Program-made: the position numbers and the translations under genes
Assembly: GCF_001528745.1 (NCBI RefSeq)
Contig: NZ_BCNS01000207.1
Location: forward strand, 86,872-150,871
Source of the DNA: Marinobacterium profundum
GTDB lineage: Bacteria > Pseudomonadota > Gammaproteobacteria > Pseudomonadales > Balneatricaceae
Reading direction: 5' to 3'
DNA length: 64,000 nt
Part shown: in pieces, positions 26,776-37,601 of the stretch
How positions within the stretch are numbered: the first letter of the stretch is position 1
Layout: each line of letters begins with the position of its first letter
Notes under the pieces: model-generated
The model's input: the letters and a program-made list of their open reading frames with translations, nothing else
Told to the model about the DNA's origin: nothing
Database searches by the model: none

Positions 26776-27495
26776 ATGACGAACTCAGCCTTCGAGCCAA
26801 TAAAACGGGACAACCTTTCGCGTCAGATCGCCGATCAGCTGCGCCGCGCCATTGTCGATGGCGAATTGCGCGCCGATGACCGCCTGCCCACCGAAGACGA
26901 ACTGGCTCTGCGCTTTAGCGTGTCACGCCCGACCATTCGTGAAGCCCTGAAAATTCTTGCCGCCCAGAACCTGATCCGCTCCAAGCGCGGCCCCACTGGC
27001 GGCACCTTTATCAACTGTCCTAGCGTCAACGATTTGAGTGAATCCCTCACCTGCGCCACTACCCTGCTGGTGGGCATGGACGCCTTCAATATGGACGAGG
27101 TATTGCAAGCCCGCGAACTGCTGGAGCTGCAATGCTGCCGGCTGGCGGCACAGAACAGAACCCAGGCGCAGCTTGAGCATATGCGCCAGCAACTGGAACT
27201 CCAGCGTGACGGTAGCCTGAGCGGCGAAGATTTCTGCGCCTCTGATGTCGCCCTGCACCGCACCCTGGCCGATGCCAGCGGCAATCGTCTGCTCGGATTT
27301 GTCATGTTTTCGGTGATCGAGGCCCTGCAGCCGGTGACCAACATGGTGGCACACCGCTTTCGTGACCGGACTCTGGTCAGCACCCAGCATCAGCGCCTGA
27401 TCGAAGCCCTCGAAAAGCAGGATGCCGATGGCGCCTGTGCCATTGTCACCGAGCAGATCAACGACCTGCGCCAGCACCTTGGCGCTGATTCCTGA
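26776..27495 (+). CDS. FadR-subfamily GntR transcriptional regulator
   Basis: 239 residues. The N-terminal winged helix-turn-helix (LPTEDELALRFSVSRPTIREALKIL, at residues 36-60) is followed by KRGPTGGTFI and an all-helical FCD ligand-binding domain containing D/H residues (about 150-210) that normally bind a metal and a small acid. It likely represses itself and acuI, binding the repeats at 26671-26734. The effector is unknown; an acyl-CoA or organic acid is plausible given acuI. No other target is visible. Confidence 0.9.
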   Translation: MTNSAFEPIKRDNLSRQIADQLRRAIVDGELRADDRLPTEDELALRFSVSRPTIREALKILAAQNLIRSKRGPTGGTFINCPSVNDLSESLTCATTLLVGMDAFNMDEVLQARELLELQCCRLAAQNRTQAQLEHMRQQLELQRDGSLSGEDFCASDVALHRTLADASGNRLLGFVMFSVIEALQPVTNMVAHRFRDRTLVSTQHQRLIEALEKQDADGACAIVTEQINDLRQHLGADS

Positions 27496-27611
27496 ACGGG
27501 GTAGCATGAGCGCGACTGAAGTCTTGCATCCGACGCCTCGCTGCCGGTAGGCTTTGGCCAACGATTGTTTTATTCTTTCATACCGGTATGACTTCCAGGT
27601 GAGGATTGACT

Positions 27612-28232
27612 GTGGAACAGAACAGCATATGGATCATTGGCGTAGTGGCGCTGGCGGTAGGCGGCCTGATCGGTTACCTGCTGGGGCGCTCGGGTTCTGA
27701 TGCAGGACAGCGCCAGACACTGAATAATCAGCTCGATGAGGCCAAGGCAGAACTTGCGACCTACAAGCAGGATGTAACCGACCACTTCGAGAAAACCGCC
27801 GCACTGGTGAATCAGCTAACCAACACCTACAAGGATGTACACCAGCATCTGGCCAGTGGTGCCCAGACGCTCTGCGACGACGATGCCGCAAGCCTCGCCC
27901 TGAATGAGAGCATGCAGGCTAAACTGACCGCCGCACCGGACGCGCCCATTCCAGTCGTGACCGATGTTGTGCCCAACGAAGAAGCCGAAAAGGTGCCTGA
28001 GCCTCCGCGGGATTACGCCGCCAAGTCGAGCAAGGATAAAGGCACCCTGTCCGAGGCCTACGGGCTTGAAGATGAAGACGAGGAAGACGAAGAGGAACTG
28101 CTCACCGATCCTGCCCACCTTGCCGCGCTGAAAGCCAAAGAGAAAGAAAAGGCCAAAGAAAAAGATAAATTGAGCAAAGGCGATAAAACGCAGGAGAGCC
28201 CCAAAGCCAAAACTGCGGACGCCAAAGACTGA
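27612..28232 (+). CDS. zapG: Z-ring-associated membrane protein ZapG (YhcB/DUF1043)
   Basis: 206 residues. An N-terminal membrane helix (IWIIGVVALAVGGLIGYLLG) is followed by a coiled coil containing YKQDVTDHFEKTAALVNQLT, the family hallmark. E. coli YhcB/ZapG links division and envelope synthesis. The C-terminal tail is unusual in composition: a run of aspartate and glutamate (about residues 155-165) then a lysine/glutamate-rich end. GTG at 27612 behind GAGGA is the likely start; a TTG two codons earlier is also possible. Confidence 0.88.
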   Translation: MEQNSIWIIGVVALAVGGLIGYLLGRSGSDAGQRQTLNNQLDEAKAELATYKQDVTDHFEKTAALVNQLTNTYKDVHQHLASGAQTLCDDDAASLALNESMQAKLTAAPDAPIPVVTDVVPNEEAEKVPEPPRDYAAKSSKDKGTLSEAYGLEDEDEEDEEELLTDPAHLAALKAKEKEKAKEKDKLSKGDKTQESPKAKTADAKD

Positions 28233-28245
28233 GTCCGATATCAAA

Positions 28246-28268
28246 CTGCGCGGCGCAATGCCGCGCAG
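28246..28268. terminator. Hairpin between zapG and the NIF3 gene
   Basis: CTGCGCGGC and GCCGCGCAG form a perfect 9-bp stem with a 5-base loop, 14 bases after the zapG stop. On the minus strand it is followed by TTTGATATC, a weak T tail that may serve the convergent NIF3 gene. Confidence 0.55.
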
Positions 28269-28325
28269 CAATGAGTGATTCACATCACCTTGAAATAACC
28301 ACCGCCAGCGCGCTATAGACGTCCG

Positions 28326-29087
28326 TCAGACCGGATTGTCGATATCAGCAAAGCGCCACTCCAGCCCGAAATGCTGCGCCAGATGTTCCCCCAGCGCCTG
28401 TACGCCGTAACGCTCTGTGGCGTGATGGCCGGCGGCGATGTAATGCACACCATGTTCCCGCGCACTGTGTACCGTAGGCTCGGAAATCTCCCCTGACAGA
28501 TAGGCATCCAGACCCAGCTCCGCCGCCTGCTCGATATAGCCCTGAGCCGCACCAGTACACCAGCCAATGCGTTCAATCTGCTGCGCAGCACCTGGAATGC
28601 ACAAAGGCTCACGGCCCAGTAATTTAGCGACCTTGGCAGCAAAATCAGCCAGCGACATCGGGGTTTTCAGGCTCCCGGCCAACCCGACTGAGCGCGGGTT
28701 ACCAGGCTCCAGCGAACCTTCGATCTCCAGCCCCAGAAGCGCCGCCAGCTGCACGTTATTGCCGTATACCGGGTGCACATCCAGCGGTAAATGGTAGGCT
28801 AGCAGGCTGATGTCATGCTGCAGCAAGGTCGCCAGGCGGCGCTTCTTGATACCGCGAATACGGCTATCCTCCCCCTTCCAGAAATAACCGTGGTGCACCA
28901 GAACAAGATCAGCCTGCCAGGCGACAGCTTCATCCAGCAACGCCTGGCTGGCCGTGACACCACAGAGAATCCGCTGCACCCGACCTCGCCCTTCAACCTG
29001 GAGTCCATTGGGGCAGTAATCGGAGATGCTGTTGCTTTGCAGCAACGTATCGCAGTAACGCACCAGCTCATTCAGTTCGATAGACAT
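28326..29087 (-). CDS. NIF3 family dinuclear metal-centre protein (YbgI-like)
   Basis: 253 residues. Metal-site motifs are present: VHHGYFWKGED near residue 64, HLPLDVHP near 98 and GHHATERYG near 218, plus the DAYLSGE strand near 190. These form the di-iron/di-zinc centre of the NIF3/YbgI toroidal hexamers. It is often annotated as GTP cyclohydrolase I type 2 homologue, but the function in gammaproteobacteria is unproven; a role in radical or DNA-damage tolerance has been suggested for E. coli YbgI. Complete; divergent from degS. Confidence 0.9.
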   Translation of the reverse strand: MSIELNELVRYCDTLLQSNSISDYCPNGLQVEGRGRVQRILCGVTASQALLDEAVAWQADLVLVHHGYFWKGEDSRIRGIKKRRLATLLQHDISLLAYHLPLDVHPVYGNNVQLAALLGLEIEGSLEPGNPRSVGLAGSLKTPMSLADFAAKVAKLLGREPLCIPGAAQQIERIGWCTGAAQGYIEQAAELGLDAYLSGEISEPTVHSAREHGVHYIAAGHHATERYGVQALGEHLAQHFGLEWRFADIDNPV

Positions 29088-29124
29088 AGACGTATGATTC
29101 CCTATTTCACAACAGCAAGGCTTC

Positions 29125-29170
29125 AGGAGGCCGGCCGAGAATCCTGCCGTAGCAAGAGCCGACTGATTTT
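29125..29170 (+). repeat. Intergenic repeat, copy 1
   Basis: AGGAGGC..., CCGTAGC and CTGATTT blocks match a second copy at 63930-63975 in the same order and nearly the same spacing, with about 80 percent identity over 46-50 bases by eye. This copy is followed by a long imperfect hairpin: GCCGACT (29158-29164) with AGTCGGC near 29188-29194. It lies in the NIF3/degS gap and is not coding. Confidence 0.55.
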
Positions 29171-29273
29171 CGATGTGCTTGAAGGCGAGTCGGCGCTCTA
29201 TTTAACGCAACACAACACAAAAAGCAGCCCCTCTCATTGTTAAAGAGTCAGCAGGTTCGCAGTAAGTTAACTA

Positions 29274-29301
29274 TTGTCCGGCGGTCTCCTAGCCGTATAA
29301 T
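29274..29301 (+). promoter_or_regulatory. Probable sigma-70 promoter for degS/algW
   Basis: TTGTCC (29274-29279), 16 bases, TATAAT (29296-29301), ending 36 bases upstream of the protease start. Confidence 0.6.
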
Positions 29302-29336
29302 TGCATGATTTCATAGTACAATCACCCGGGCTGCCC

Positions 29337-30491
29337 ATGCGAAAGTCTTCCTATCTAATTTGGCCGATTATTACCGGCGTGCTGGCAGCGCTGGTGATAC
29401 TGCAGCTCTTTCCCGATTTGCTCAGCCCCACGATAACGACCGTTGAGATCCGCGAAGCCCAGCCCCGCCCGGCCGCGCCCGCAGGCCCCGACAGCGGCCC
29501 TGTGTCCTACGCCAGCGCGGTAGAAACGGCTGCGCCTGCCGTCGTCAATATTTACACCCGCACACTGATCAAGCCCCGGGAAAATTCGCTGCGCGATGAC
29601 CCGGTCTTTCGCAACTTCTTTGGTTCCGGCAATCGCCCGCAGCGCGAGCGCATTGAGTCAAGCCTCGGCTCAGGCGTTATCCTCAGCGCCCAGGGTTATA
29701 TAGTGACCAATAACCATGTCATCGCCAATGCCGACAGCGTGCTGGTCGCGCTGCGTGATGGCCGTGAAACCCAGGCCCAGGTCATAGGCACAGACCCGGA
29801 AACGGATTTGGCGATTCTCAAGATTCAGCTGCCAGACCTGCCAAGCATATCTCTCACCTCATCCGAAGCCCTGCGAGTCGGTGATGTGGTGCTCGCCATT
29901 GGCAATCCCTTTGGCGTCGGCCAGACCGTGACCATGGGCATTATCAGTGCAACCGGGCGTAACAGTCTGGGGCTCAACACCTATGAGGATTTTATTCAAA
30001 CCGATGCCGCCATCAACCCGGGAAACTCCGGCGGTGCCCTGGTCGACGCCTACGGCAACCTGATCGGCATCAACTCGGCCATCTTTTCGAAGTCCGGCGG
30101 CTCCCAGGGCATTGGTTTTGCCATTCCGTCCAATCTTGCACGCCAGGTCATGCAGGATCTGATCGAGCATCAGCGGGTTATTCGCGGCTGGATAGGAGTG
30201 GAAGTACAGGAACTCACCCCGCGCCTGGCCGAAAGCTTCGGCCTTGATAGCGCCCAGGGACTGGTCATCGCCGGTATATTTCGCAATGGTCCCGCTCACC
30301 TCGCGGGCCTGCAGCCAGGGGATATAATGACCGCCATCAACGGCGACCTTATTAGCAACAGCCGCACGTCAATGAGCCGCATTGCGACCTTCAAGCCGGG
30401 CCAGACGGCCAGCATAGACATACTGCGCAACGGTACTGCGATGCAACTCAAGGTGGAAATTGGAGAACGCCCGCAGGAAAGCGAACGCTAA
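29337..30491 (+). CDS. degS: DegS/AlgW-type periplasmic serine protease
   Basis: 384 residues. An uncleaved N-terminal anchor (IWPIITGVLAALVILQL) leads to a trypsin-like domain with His in NNHVIA, Asp in DPETDLAIL and Ser in NPGNSGGALV, then one C-terminal PDZ domain. One PDZ and an anchor mark DegS/AlgW rather than DegP. It cleaves the anti-sigma factor RseA/MucA when misfolded outer-membrane proteins bind the PDZ domain, releasing the envelope-stress sigma factor. In Pseudomonas algW is likewise next to the his genes. The start at 29337 was chosen for the membrane-anchor N-terminus. Confidence 0.92.
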   Translation: MRKSSYLIWPIITGVLAALVILQLFPDLLSPTITTVEIREAQPRPAAPAGPDSGPVSYASAVETAAPAVVNIYTRTLIKPRENSLRDDPVFRNFFGSGNRPQRERIESSLGSGVILSAQGYIVTNNHVIANADSVLVALRDGRETQAQVIGTDPETDLAILKIQLPDLPSISLTSSEALRVGDVVLAIGNPFGVGQTVTMGIISATGRNSLGLNTYEDFIQTDAAINPGNSGGALVDAYGNLIGINSAIFSKSGGSQGIGFAIPSNLARQVMQDLIEHQRVIRGWIGVEVQELTPRLAESFGLDSAQGLVIAGIFRNGPAHLAGLQPGDIMTAINGDLISNSRTSMSRIATFKPGQTASIDILRNGTAMQLKVEIGERPQESER

Positions 30492-30523
30492 GCGCGAAGG
30501 CTGTGGATAAAAGCCCAGGTATG

Positions 30524-30564
30524 GAAAAAAAGCGGCTAAGGCACCCGAGGTGCCATAGCCGCTT
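30524..30564 (-). terminator. Rho-independent terminator of the hisD operon
   Basis: On the minus strand, AAGCGGCTA and TAGCCGCTT plus inner GGCACC/GGTGCC form a long stem, then a T tract of seven. It lies about six bases past the hisD stop and also closes the space to the convergent degS. Confidence 0.9.
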
Positions 30565-30569
30565 GCGCA

Positions 30570-31880
30570 TCAGTCCTGCTTAATACGGTACTCAGCGGAA
30601 CGGGCATGGGCCGTGAGGCCTTCACCGCGCGCCAAAATCGATGCCACGGCACCCATTTTCGAGGCGCCGTCGGCTGAAAACTGAATCAGGGACGAGCGTT
30701 TCTGGAAGTCATACACACCCAACGGCGAGGAGAATCGCGCCGTGCCTGATGTCGGCAACACATGGTTCGGCCCCGCACAGTAATCGCCCAGGGCTTCGGC
30801 CGTGTAGTGGCCCATGAAAATGGCACCGGCATGGCGAATATCAGGCACCAGCGCCTCCGGGTTATCCACCGCAAGCTCAAGGTGTTCCGGCGCAATCCGG
30901 TTGGCCACATCGACAGCCTGAGCCATATCCTTGACATGAATCAGGGCTGCGCGGTTCCGCAGCGAGACTTCAATAATTCCGCGTCTTTCCATCGTCGGCA
31001 GCAGGCGCAGGATGCTCTGTTCAACCCTGTCCAGGTAGTCGGCATCCGGGCTCACCAGAATAGACTGCGCATCTTCATCGTGCTCGGCCTGGGAGAACAG
31101 ATCCATGGCGATCCAGTCAGGATCGGTACTGCCATCGCAGAGCACCAGAATCTCGGATGGGCCCGCGATCATGTCGATGCCGACAACACCAAAGACTGCA
31201 CGCTTGGCCGTGGCGACATAAATATTGCCAGGACCCACGATCTTGTCGACCCGAGGTACGGTTTCAGTACCGTAGGCCAGGGCCGCAACGGCCTGGGCAC
31301 CACCGATACAGAAGACCCGGTCAACCCCGGCCAGGGCTGCTGCAGCCAGTACCAGCTCGTTCAGCTCGCCACCCGGGGTAGGCACCACCATGATGATTTC
31401 GCCCACTCCAGCAACCTTGGCCGGCAGCGCGTTCATCAGCACCGATGACGGATAGGACGCCTTGCCACCAGGCACATAAATACCCACGCGATCCATGGGG
31501 GTGACCTTCTGGCCCAGCATGGTGCCGTCGGCCTCGGTATAGCTCCAGGAATCGCTCTTCTGCCGCTCGTGGTAGTCGCGCACACGCACAGCAGCGGCTT
31601 CCAGCGCACTGCGCTGCGCCTGGGGTAACTCTTCCAGCGCCTGCTCAAGGCGCTCCCGGCTGATTTCCAGTTCGGCCATGGATGAAACACCCACTCGATC
31701 GAAGCGGTTACTGTATTCCACCACGGCCGCATCGCCCTGGGTGCGTACGCGCCTGAGGATCTCATCCACAGTGGCGTTAACGCCTATATCGGACACAGAT
31801 TCCCAGGCCAGCAGCTTCTGCAGCGAGGCTTCGAAATCCGCAGCACCTGCATCCAGGCGCTGAATATTCAGTTCGGACAT
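30570..31880 (-). CDS. hisD: Histidinol dehydrogenase
   Basis: 436 residues. The [21 protein letters not shown] (zinc Gln/His and Glu/His site), and [20 protein letters not shown] segments carry the zinc ligands and catalytic residues. It makes histidine from L-histidinol by two NAD-dependent oxidations. It follows hisG by three bases and ends at a strong terminator, so hisC, next in the order in Pseudomonas, is not in this operon here. Confidence 0.98.
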   Translation of the reverse strand: MSELNIQRLDAGAADFEASLQKLLAWESVSDIGVNATVDEILRRVRTQGDAAVVEYSNRFDRVGVSSMAELEISRERLEQALEELPQAQRSALEAAAVRVRDYHERQKSDSWSYTEADGTMLGQKVTPMDRVGIYVPGGKASYPSSVLMNALPAKVAGVGEIIMVVPTPGGELNELVLAAAALAGVDRVFCIGGAQAVAALAYGTETVPRVDKIVGPGNIYVATAKRAVFGVVGIDMIAGPSEILVLCDGSTDPDWIAMDLFSQAEHDEDAQSILVSPDADYLDRVEQSILRLLPTMERRGIIEVSLRNRAALIHVKDMAQAVDVANRIAPEHLELAVDNPEALVPDIRHAGAIFMGHYTAEALGDYCAGPNHVLPTSGTARFSSPLGVYDFQKRSSLIQFSADGASKMGAVASILARGEGLTAHARSAEYRIKQD

Positions 31881-31883
31881 AAC

Positions 31884-32528
31884 TCAGGCTCCACGCCGCG
31901 CCACAACAGCCTGTGCCATGCTGTCGACGATCGGCTGTATCAGGTCATACTTCATTTTCATCGACGCCTGCCCCACCACCAGCCTGGAGCTGATCGGTGC
32001 GATCAGCTCCAGCGGCTCCAGGCCGTTGGCCCGCAGCGTATTGCCGGTATCGACAATATCAACGATTTGATCGGCCAGCCCCATGATGGGTGCCAGCTCC
32101 ATGGCGCCATAGAGCTTGATGATATCCACCTGCAGCCCCTGACGCGCAAAGTACTCGCGGGTCAGGTTGACGAACTTGGTAGCGATACGCAGGCGCCCCT
32201 TGACCGGTGCGGCCTTGACCAGACCCGCCGTCATCAGCTTGCAGCAGGCGATCTCCAGATCCAGCGGTTCATAGAGGCCCTCGCCGCCATGTTCCAGCAG
32301 GACATCCTTGCCGGAGATGCCCATGTCCGCCCCACCGTATTCGACGTAGGTCGGCACATCGGTGGCACGAATGACCACCAGCTTCACATGGTCCTGATTG
32401 GTATCGAAAATCAGTTTGCGGCTGCTGAAAATATCCTCAGCCGGCACTATGCCCGCGGCCTCAAGCAGCGGCAGTGTTTCCTTCAGAATGCGCCCCTTGG
32501 AGAGCGCAATGGTCAACGGTTGAGTCAT
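31884..32528 (-). CDS. hisG: ATP phosphoribosyltransferase, short form (catalytic subunit)
   Basis: 214 residues, the short HisG type, which lacks the C-terminal regulatory domain and works with a HisZ regulatory subunit encoded elsewhere. Motifs include [14 protein letters not shown] at the start, the [13 protein letters not shown] segment near 68 and [14 protein letters not shown] near 160 (PRPP site). It performs the first committed step of histidine synthesis. murA lies 18 bases upstream on the same strand, so murA-hisG-hisD are probably cotranscribed. Confidence 0.97.
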   Translation of the reverse strand: MTQPLTIALSKGRILKETLPLLEAAGIVPAEDIFSSRKLIFDTNQDHVKLVVIRATDVPTYVEYGGADMGISGKDVLLEHGGEGLYEPLDLEIACCKLMTAGLVKAAPVKGRLRIATKFVNLTREYFARQGLQVDIIKLYGAMELAPIMGLADQIVDIVDTGNTLRANGLEPLELIAPISSRLVVGQASMKMKYDLIQPIVDSMAQAVVARRGA

Positions 32529-32546
32529 AAGTCTAATGTGTCCCTG

Positions 32547-34077
<1,531 letters not shown>

Positions 34078-34220
34078 ACCGCTCTCCAACACTTATTCTT
34101 CAAATCAAAACAGGCGCCGAATAATAGCCGAATGACAGCTAAAACGCGACGCCCTGCAAGGACAGCCCCGGAACAGTTACCGCCTCGCGGTATCTCTGAG
34201 CCTGGAACCAGGAAAGCTGA

Positions 34221-34532
34221 TTAAAGACCACCGGCCTGGGAACTGAACAGGTGGCCCAGGCCAACCAGGCGGGCTATAGACAGCAGGTCTTCCGGCACAT
34301 GGCGGGCCTGCAGATCGATATTGCGCTCCTGCGCTTCGCGCTGACAGCATAGCCAGAGCGACAGCGCAGCACTGTCGACACTGGTGACGGCTGAAAAATC
34401 CACCACGCATTTAGACTCACCGCTGGCAATAAGCCGCTCGAGGCGCTCACGCACCCCGGATACGGTTGCAAAACGCAGGTCACCGCTCAGCGCCACCTCA
34501 TCGGCGGCCTGTACTTCGACAGAAGCCTGCAT
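34221..34532 (-). CDS. mlaB: Mla system STAS-domain protein MlaB
   Basis: 103 residues of a STAS domain: VVDFSAVTSVDSAALSLWL contains the usual DxSxVxxxDSAxL motif. In E. coli MlaB binds the ABC protein MlaF and is needed for its stability and activity. It shares its first base with the last base of the mlaC gene, so translation is likely coupled. Last gene of mlaFEDCB. Confidence 0.92.
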   Translation of the reverse strand: MQASVEVQAADEVALSGDLRFATVSGVRERLERLIASGESKCVVDFSAVTSVDSAALSLWLCCQREAQERNIDLQARHVPEDLLSIARLVGLGHLFSSQAGGL

Positions 34533-35173
34533 TAGCTGCCCTCGGTATTGGCCACCCGACTGTCAACCTGGCTTTCCCAGCTGTCGATAGCCTGCTGAAT
34601 ATTGCCATTGTTACGCTCAGCCAGATCGGCAAACTGATTGGTGAACGTCAGGCGCAGGTTGATCCCATCCAGAATAACGTTTACCAGCTGCCACTGACCG
34701 TCGCGCTCCAGCATGTAGTTCACCAGGCTGTACTTGGTGCCTGCACTGGAATAGACATTCAGGGTCACAACCTGCTTGTCAGGCTCAGGGCTTTCAGGCC
34801 CCTGGGCTGCCACCTCAACGCGGCTGATTTCAAATCCGGCCAGCGCCTTGGTGTAGGTTTTCACCATGGTGTGCTTGAACACTGAGGCAAAATGAGCACG
34901 CTCGGCATCATCGGCACGACGGTAGAACTTGCCCATCACGCGCTGCGCTATGTAGTCAAAATCAATCAAGCCGCCCAGGCGCTCTTCAACCTTTACCATG
35001 GTGGCATTGAGGGATTCATCGTTATTGATATCGACGCCCTCCTCCAGCAAGGTCACCATGTCCTGGGTCACTTTCTCAACCACACCGCTGGCCGCTTCCC
35101 AGCTGGCCTGAGCCGGCAAGGTCGGCAACAGCAATGACAACATCAACGCAACGCTTGTTAACAATCGTTTCAT
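34532..35173 (-). CDS. mlaC: Periplasmic phospholipid-binding protein MlaC
   Basis: 213 residues with a signal peptide (MKRLLTSVALMLSLLLPTLPAQA). The mature part has the MlaC fold motifs FDYIAQRVMGKFYR and VVTLNVYSS. MlaC carries phospholipids between the outer-membrane MlaA complex and the inner-membrane MlaFEDB transporter. The ATG at 35173 follows GAGG; an in-frame GTG four codons earlier is less likely. No mlaA gene is in the window. Confidence 0.96.
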   Translation of the reverse strand: MKRLLTSVALMLSLLLPTLPAQASWEAASGVVEKVTQDMVTLLEEGVDINNDESLNATMVKVEERLGGLIDFDYIAQRVMGKFYRRADDAERAHFASVFKHTMVKTYTKALAGFEISRVEVAAQGPESPEPDKQVVTLNVYSSAGTKYSLVNYMLERDGQWQLVNVILDGINLRLTFTNQFADLAERNNGNIQQAIDSWESQVDSRVANTEGS

Positions 35174-35181
35174 GACAAACC

Positions 35182-35640
35182 TCACTCACTGACCTTGTTG
35201 AAAAGGAATTTGCTTACCAGATTTTCCAGCACCAGTGCTGATTGAGTATTTTCCAGCGCATCGCCGTCCTCGAGCATTTCATCATCAGCCCCTGGAGTAA
35301 TGCCGATATACTGTTCACCCAGCAGGCCCGCTGTCAGGATCTGTGCCGAACTGTCGCGACTCAGATAATCCACCGAACTGTTAATATCCATTGCAACCAC
35401 AGCCATCAGCATACGCTCGTCAATCTCAATGGACTTGACCTGACCAATCTGCACACCGGACAGCGTCACCTTGGCCCTGGGCGCCAGACCACCTATGTTC
35501 TCGAACCGCGCCAACACGCGATAGCTACTCCCGCTATCAGACACTTTCAGTCCGCTGACATTCAGTGCCAACAGAATCAATGCCAGGATCCCTGTCAGCA
35601 TGAAACCGCCAACGCTGATCTCCACCACCCTCGTACGCAT
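35182..35640 (-). CDS. mlaD: Mla system substrate-binding protein MlaD
   Basis: 152 residues. One N-terminal membrane helix (ISVGGFMLTGILALILLALNV) is followed by an MCE domain with GLAPRAKVTLSGVQIGQV near residue 55. MlaD hexamers form the periplasmic ring of the MlaFEDB lipid transporter. It starts one base after the mlaE stop; the ribosome site GGAG lies inside the end of mlaE. Length is normal. Confidence 0.96.
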   Translation of the reverse strand: MRTRVVEISVGGFMLTGILALILLALNVSGLKVSDSGSSYRVLARFENIGGLAPRAKVTLSGVQIGQVKSIEIDERMLMAVVAMDINSSVDYLSRDSSAQILTAGLLGEQYIGITPGADDEMLEDGDALENTQSALVLENLVSKFLFNKVSE

Positions 35641-35641
35641 C

Positions 35642-36424
35642 CTAAAAATCTCCAAACATCAAAGCGGTGAGAATAAAATCGAGCCCCAGTACCCACAGCG
35701 ACGCATACACCACGGTACGCGTTGTCGCCTGGCTGATCCCCTCGGAGGTCGGCACACAGTCATAGCCCTGGTATACCGCCACCCAGGTCACAACGAAACC
35801 GAATACCACCGACTTGATCAGGCCATTGAGGACATCATCATAGAAGTCCACCGACTGCTGCATATTGGCCCAGAAAGAACCCTCATAGATTCCCAGCCAG
35901 TCAATGCTGACCAGGGCTCCGCCCCAGACACCAACGGTTGAGAAAATGGCTGCCAGTATTGGCAGACAGATAAAACCGGCCCAGAAACGCGGTGCAATAA
36001 TGCGCCTGTAGGGATCAACCCCGATCATTTCCAGGCTGGACAACTGCTCGGTGGCCTTCATCAGGCCAATTTCAGCGGTAAGGGCAGACCCCGCACGGCC
36101 GGCAAACAGCAGCGCCGTGACCACGGGACCCAGTTCGCGCACCAGACTCAGTGCCACCATCTGACCGACGGCCTGTTCGGAGCCATAGCTCACCAGAATG
36201 GTGTAACCCTGCAAACCGAGCACCATGCCGATAAAGGTGCCCGACACCAAAATGATAACCAGCGACAACACACCCACGAAGTAGATCTGTTTCAGCAACA
36301 GCGGAAACATCACCATCGGCCGGGGTCGCGCGATAAGTACGTGCGCCAGCAAGGACCCGGAGCGGCCCAGGGCAGACAGCCCTTCCAGTCCGATATGGCC
36401 CAGCGCCTGAAGGCGATCCAGCAT
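35642..36424 (-). CDS. mlaE: Mla ABC transporter permease MlaE
   Basis: 260 residues with about five to six hydrophobic segments. The motifs [24 protein letters not shown] and [22 protein letters not shown] (read here across residues 95-150) are the MlaE/YrbE permease hallmark that contacts MlaF. The inner-membrane core of phospholipid trafficking. It starts three bases after the mlaF stop. Confidence 0.97.
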   Translation of the reverse strand: MLDRLQALGHIGLEGLSALGRSGSLLAHVLIARPRPMVMFPLLLKQIYFVGVLSLVIILVSGTFIGMVLGLQGYTILVSYGSEQAVGQMVALSLVRELGPVVTALLFAGRAGSALTAEIGLMKATEQLSSLEMIGVDPYRRIIAPRFWAGFICLPILAAIFSTVGVWGGALVSIDWLGIYEGSFWANMQQSVDFYDDVLNGLIKSVVFGFVVTWVAVYQGYDCVPTSEGISQATTRTVVYASLWVLGLDFILTALMFGDF

Positions 36425-36427
36425 CCT

Positions 36428-37237
36428 TTAGAACCCTTTCATCAATTCGGCCTGGTAGTCACCGGCCGGAAAATGGAATGCGACAGGACCGTCCGGCAAC
36501 CCGTGCATAAACTGTTTCACCTGTTCGGACTCATCGGCCCGCAACTCCGCCGGCGTGCCGCTGGCAATCACTACACCACCCGATACCAGATAGATGTAAT
36601 CAGCTATACCAAGGGTTTCCTGAATGTCATGTGAAACGATGATACTGGTATGTCCCAGCGCCTGGTTAAGACGCCGGATCAGATTGACCAGCACCCCCAT
36701 GGCGATAGGGTCCTGCCCGGTAAAGGGCTCGTCGTACATAACGATATGCGGATCCAGCACTATGGCCCGTGCCAGCGCCACGCGCCGCGCCATGCCACCA
36801 GACAGCTCGCTGGGCATCAGAGCCTGGGCACCGCGCAAGCCCACAGCCTGCAATTTCATCAGCACCACATCACGGATCATGTCCTGCGGCAAGTCAGTGT
36901 GCACTCGCAGCGGGAAGGCCACATTCTCGAACACCGTCATGTCGGTGAACAGAGCGCCGCTCTGAAACAGCATGCCCATGCGTGCGCGCACCTCAAACAG
37001 GTCCGCCCGCGACAGTGTGGGGATATTGTCACCTTCAAGCTCAATGCGTCCGGTATCGGGCAGCAGCTGGCCCCCGATCAGTTTGAGCAAGGTGGTTTTA
37101 CCCGTTCCCGAAGGTCCCATGATCGCAGTAATCTTGCCGCGCGGGATCTGCATGTTCAGATCGCGGAAGATGGAGCGTTCGCCACGGGAAAAACTCAGGT
37201 TACTGATATTGATTGTGAAATCTTCGATGTTTTCCAT
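36428..37237 (-). CDS. mlaF: Mla ABC transporter ATP-binding protein MlaF
   Basis: 269 residues with Walker A GPSGTGKTTLL, ABC signature ELSGGMARRVALARA, Walker B IVMYDEPFTGQDP and switch His in IIVSHDIQET. It powers lipid movement by MlaFEDB for outer-membrane asymmetry. First gene of the mlaFEDCB operon; its promoter lies in the 364-base divergent gap with kdsD. Confidence 0.98.
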   Translation of the reverse strand: MENIEDFTINISNLSFSRGERSIFRDLNMQIPRGKITAIMGPSGTGKTTLLKLIGGQLLPDTGRIELEGDNIPTLSRADLFEVRARMGMLFQSGALFTDMTVFENVAFPLRVHTDLPQDMIRDVVLMKLQAVGLRGAQALMPSELSGGMARRVALARAIVLDPHIVMYDEPFTGQDPIAMGVLVNLIRRLNQALGHTSIIVSHDIQETLGIADYIYLVSGGVVIASGTPAELRADESEQVKQFMHGLPDGPVAFHFPAGDYQAELMKGF

Positions 37238-37601
37238 ATATGAAGCAGCAGGTCAGCCTTGAGCCTGCCGTGGTCTTCGCCCTGGCAGATTAAAAGGCTG
37301 AAATATATCATTGCAGCGCACAAACCGGAAATTTTACTTGGCCTGCACCACCCACAGAGCGCGATTTCCGGCTCCGCGCTTGCACGGACTTGCCATTCTG
37401 TTCTAATAGATGCCCTGCGCAGCCTGCCACGGGGCCTGTGCCTTAGTGTGCAGCCAGATTCAGACCGCTGCCGGGAGCTGATCTTTACCGCGCCCGCCAT
37501 GCTTGAGTGCCGAAAGTCCGGCACTGCTCAGTCCGGCACTGCTGTACACTGTGCGTATTTTACAAGCCACGACCACTTAACAACCCGCAAGGCCGAATTC
37601 G
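37238..37601. other. Divergent intergenic region between mlaF and kdsD
   Basis: About 364 bases with no gene. A 15-base tandem repeat at 37515-37544 and a hairpin at 37506-37525 (AGTGCCG/CGGCACT) lie about 60-95 bases before kdsD. TACACT and TATTTT just after could include the kdsD -10 box. Promoters for mla were not clear by eye. Confidence 0.45.
37515..37544 (+). repeat. Tandem 15-base repeat upstream of kdsD
   Basis: AGTCCGGCACTGCTC followed at once by AGTCCGGCACTGCTG, 14 of 15 identical. The first copy overlaps a 7-bp hairpin (37506-37525). Could be a duplicated operator, or replication slippage. Confidence 0.6.
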
